Under the pieces are notes generated by a model. The model worked only from the letters and a program-made list of their open reading frames with translations, did no database searches and was not told the DNA's origin. The position numbers and the translations under genes are program-made. DNA of 24,342 nucleotides from DATJHM01 sp035493895 (GTDB lineage: Bacteria > Chloroflexota > Ktedonobacteria > Ktedonobacterales > Ktedonobacteraceae). Location of the stretch: contig DATJHM010000171.1 in the NCBI GenBank assembly GCA_035493895.1, forward strand, positions 1 through 24,342, given 5' to 3'. The first letter of the stretch is position 1; each line of letters begins with the position of its first letter. This document shows positions 22,783 through 24,342 of this stretch, one piece after another.

Positions 22783-22791
22783 ACTATACCA
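22783..22791 (-). promoter_or_regulatory. Extended -10 of the AI-2E gene
   Basis: On the minus strand TGG-TATAGT forms an extended -10 with five of six consensus bases. No clear -35 is visible. It helps choose the AI-2E start codon. Confidence 0.4.
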
Positions 22792-22863
22792 ACCTCAAAC
22801 AATCGTATCTGTGCTACGTGTTGTTGCGTTGTTGGGCTCCTTTGAAGTTGTCTATTCGGGCTA

Positions 22864-22892
22864 TTGTATGCGCTAAGGAAACTATCTATAAT
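22864..22892 (+). promoter_or_regulatory. Candidate promoter of the PH-like protein operon
   Basis: TTGTAT (22864-22869) and a perfect TATAAT (22887-22892) are 17 nt apart, 70 bp upstream of the ATG at 22962. The region is AT-rich and divergent from the AI-2E gene. Confidence 0.5.
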
Positions 22893-22961
22893 GATGAGTG
22901 CTATTTAAGAATATATATTATTTATGATTACAAGCTATTTACTGTTTATCTGAAGCGAGAG

Positions 22962-23609
22962 ATGAAAAAGATACTACAGATGGAACAGCTCGCGAGTACA
23001 GAGCAAAGAATACAAAAGCTTCTTCAACCAGGAGAGCAGCTTTTATGGTGGGAGCGCCCGAATTTCAAGTATATGAGATTCCCGGTAAAGTTTAGAGCTA
23101 TATTTTGGACAGTTACTATTGCTAGTATTTGGACTGTTTATCTGTATTGGAAATACATTGGTGTAGAACATCATAGCCCACAAGATTTTATTGTCTTCTA
23201 TTGCGTTTGTGCTGTCGCTTTTTCTGTCATGGGCTATTTGAGATTGCTGGGTCGAACGTATACTGCTGCCTGGCGAAAAGAGCCGCCTTATTGGAAGCAT
23301 ATGTTCTATGCCATTACCGATCAGCGCGCCATGGTAATTGTAAAAATACCAGCGGGAGCACCGAAAGTCTTTGAATATCTTCCAGCAGAGATCAATCTGC
23401 CTACCAGCCTTGTTCGTCCTGATGGCTCAGGTATTGTTACGTTCGGTGCGTCACGCGAATATAAAGTTGGTAGATATGGACCATTGATCACATTGCCAGG
23501 GAGTTTCCTGGGGGTTTCGTGTGTTCAGACCGTGGTAGCGCTGTTGCAGGGGTTGAGAGGCGGTGGGGAAGCGCTTGCGCAAAGTTCGGCTGAACAGATG
23601 CATGTTTGA
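22962..23609 (+). CDS. Membrane protein with PH-like domain
   Basis: The 215-residue protein has a short N-terminal helix, then LLQPGEQLLWWERPN (about residues 20-34), two TM segments (about 44-64 and 75-96), and a cytoplasmic beta-rich half beginning YAITDQRAMVIV (116-127). This order (PGE-LLW-RP, two TMs, Y-A-T-D-R-A) is that of small bacterial PH-domain membrane proteins of unknown function. The ATG at 22962 gives the family's usual short lead-in; another in-frame ATG lies at 22981. Neither has a strong ribosome-binding site. The open frame extends far upstream through the antisense of the AI-2E gene and is not coding there. The next gene follows after 33 bp, so they are probably one operon. 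Confidence 0.72.
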   Translation: MKKILQMEQLASTEQRIQKLLQPGEQLLWWERPNFKYMRFPVKFRAIFWTVTIASIWTVYLYWKYIGVEHHSPQDFIVFYCVCAVAFSVMGYLRLLGRTYTAAWRKEPPYWKHMFYAITDQRAMVIVKIPAGAPKVFEYLPAEINLPTSLVRPDGSGIVTFGASREYKVGRYGPLITLPGSFLGVSCVQTVVALLQGLRGGGEALAQSSAEQMHV

Positions 23610-23642
23610 AATTTTTTAATGTATTTTCGGAAGGAAATGGTT

Positions 23643-24338
23643 ATGTACGATCCGCAGTACCAACAGCAGTCGCATCAGCCTTTCTCGCCATCAGAGATCA
23701 TACCTCATGCGCAACTGCCCGGCTTTGTACCGCCATACCAACAGCTATATCAGCAGATGCCTCGACCAGATGCACGGAGACAGAATATGATGATCTATCC
23801 CAATCGTGGACAGATCATCGGGCGCACGGCCATAGTCGCAGTCTGTTTGCTTTTATTGATTTTGTTGATGGTGGCATTATTCAGCATCATGTTCATGGGT
23901 GAGGCGATCATTGGTATGGTCGTGCTATGTGTATTTTTCATCGCGCTCATTGCCTTTATCGGTTGGGTACTCTGGAGTATGGTATCTTTGCTCTATCCCA
24001 CCGCTAAACCGGCGCTGATTATCACCAGCGAGGGGATCAGCGTACAGAAAATGCTCATGCAGAGCGGCTTCTTCATCTCATGGGCCGAGATTGATATGAT
24101 TGCTCCGTCATCATTTATGTATCAATATTTTTGTATTTTTCCAAAAAATCCTGATCAGTTTCTCGCGCGATTTAGCTCGCTAGAACGATTCAATCGACGC
24201 CTCAATGCGGCGTTTGTCGGCACGCCACTCTATTTTCCCCAGGTATTCATGGAAAAATCAGTTCAGGAGATTATCTCCCAGATAGCTGCTCAATACCAGC
24301 TCGAATTGAGCTATAACGGTGTCCGGCTTCAGTGGTAA
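23643..24338 (+). CDS. Two-TM membrane protein with C-terminal PH-like domain (STM3941-like)
   Basis: This 231-residue protein begins with a disordered Gln/Pro/Tyr-rich stretch (residues 1-50), followed by two TM segments at about 61-85 and 88-115. A soluble C-terminal domain opens with PALIITSEGISVQ and GFFISWAEIDMI. That strand-turn-strand-W-E-I pattern is typical of bacterial PH-like (STM3941/YcxB-type) domains, though I cannot assign the exact family. The ATG at 23643 follows GGAAGG (23629-23634) with 8 nt spacing, better than the earlier ATGs at 23619 and 23637. It shares topology with its upstream neighbour, which suggests that the two work at the membrane together. The gene is complete, ending 4 bp before the window edge. 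Confidence 0.65.
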   Translation: MYDPQYQQQSHQPFSPSEIIPHAQLPGFVPPYQQLYQQMPRPDARRQNMMIYPNRGQIIGRTAIVAVCLLLLILLMVALFSIMFMGEAIIGMVVLCVFFIALIAFIGWVLWSMVSLLYPTAKPALIITSEGISVQKMLMQSGFFISWAEIDMIAPSSFMYQYFCIFPKNPDQFLARFSSLERFNRRLNAAFVGTPLYFPQVFMEKSVQEIISQIAAQYQLELSYNGVRLQW

Positions 24339-24342
24339 TCTG

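Noticed and set aside
22467..22961. Long N-terminal extension of the PH-like protein
   Set aside because: It runs antisense through the AI-2E coding region and through the promoter, with no ribosome-binding site.

Overview
The window looks like chromosomal DNA of a Chloroflexota bacterium, most likely class Ktedonobacteria. This is inferred from the style of the proteins (DUF1186-like paralogs, GT9 enzymes in a probable monoderm, small PH-like membrane proteins), the moderate GC content and the many palindromic intergenic repeats. No rRNA or other taxonomic marker is present, so the assignment is tentative. I support 22 protein genes and one riboswitch; there is no tRNA, CRISPR array, integrase or transposase.

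Layout. 1-490: no gene, but a ~300 bp inverted/direct repeat element. 491-2878 (-): a two-gene NatA/NatB-type ABC exporter. 3064-6936 (-): a thiamine precursor salvage operon (NCS1 permease, thiD, thiM, thiE). Its leader holds a sigma70-like promoter, a tandem 42-bp repeat, a TPP aptamer and a terminator whose 5' arm can pair with the aptamer's conserved 3' strand. 7528-7902 (+): a small two-TM protein. 7930-9105 (-): a sarcosine oxidase-family flavoenzyme with the covalent-FAD cysteine. 9508-12703 (+): an EPSP synthase-like enzyme with an altered substrate-binding motif, a small unknown protein, and a radical SAM protein with a long N-terminal extension. 12726-13018: a nested palindromic repeat element. 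13036-15665 (-): three tandem DUF1186-like paralogs. 15696-19005 (-): GT9, GNAT and GT9 genes joined by ATGA overlaps. 19132-19875 (-): a methyltransferase. 19889-20016 (+): a promoter-terminator pair with no plausible gene, a candidate small RNA. 20261-21628 (+): a serine beta-lactamase-like hydrolase. 21653-22720 (-): an AI-2E family membrane protein. 22962-24338 (+): two small membrane proteins in one operon.

How the genes work together. The clearest unit is the thi operon: the permease would import a pyrimidine precursor, ThiD and ThiM phosphorylate the pyrimidine and thiazole moieties, and ThiE joins them. TPP would feed back through the leader. The GT9-GNAT-GT9 cassette probably acts on a cell-surface glycan. 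The EPSPS-like and radical SAM region is the best candidate for uncharacterised chemistry, and the 19.9 kb promoter-terminator pair is the best candidate for an unannotated RNA. I saw no clear defence system or other complete novel system.
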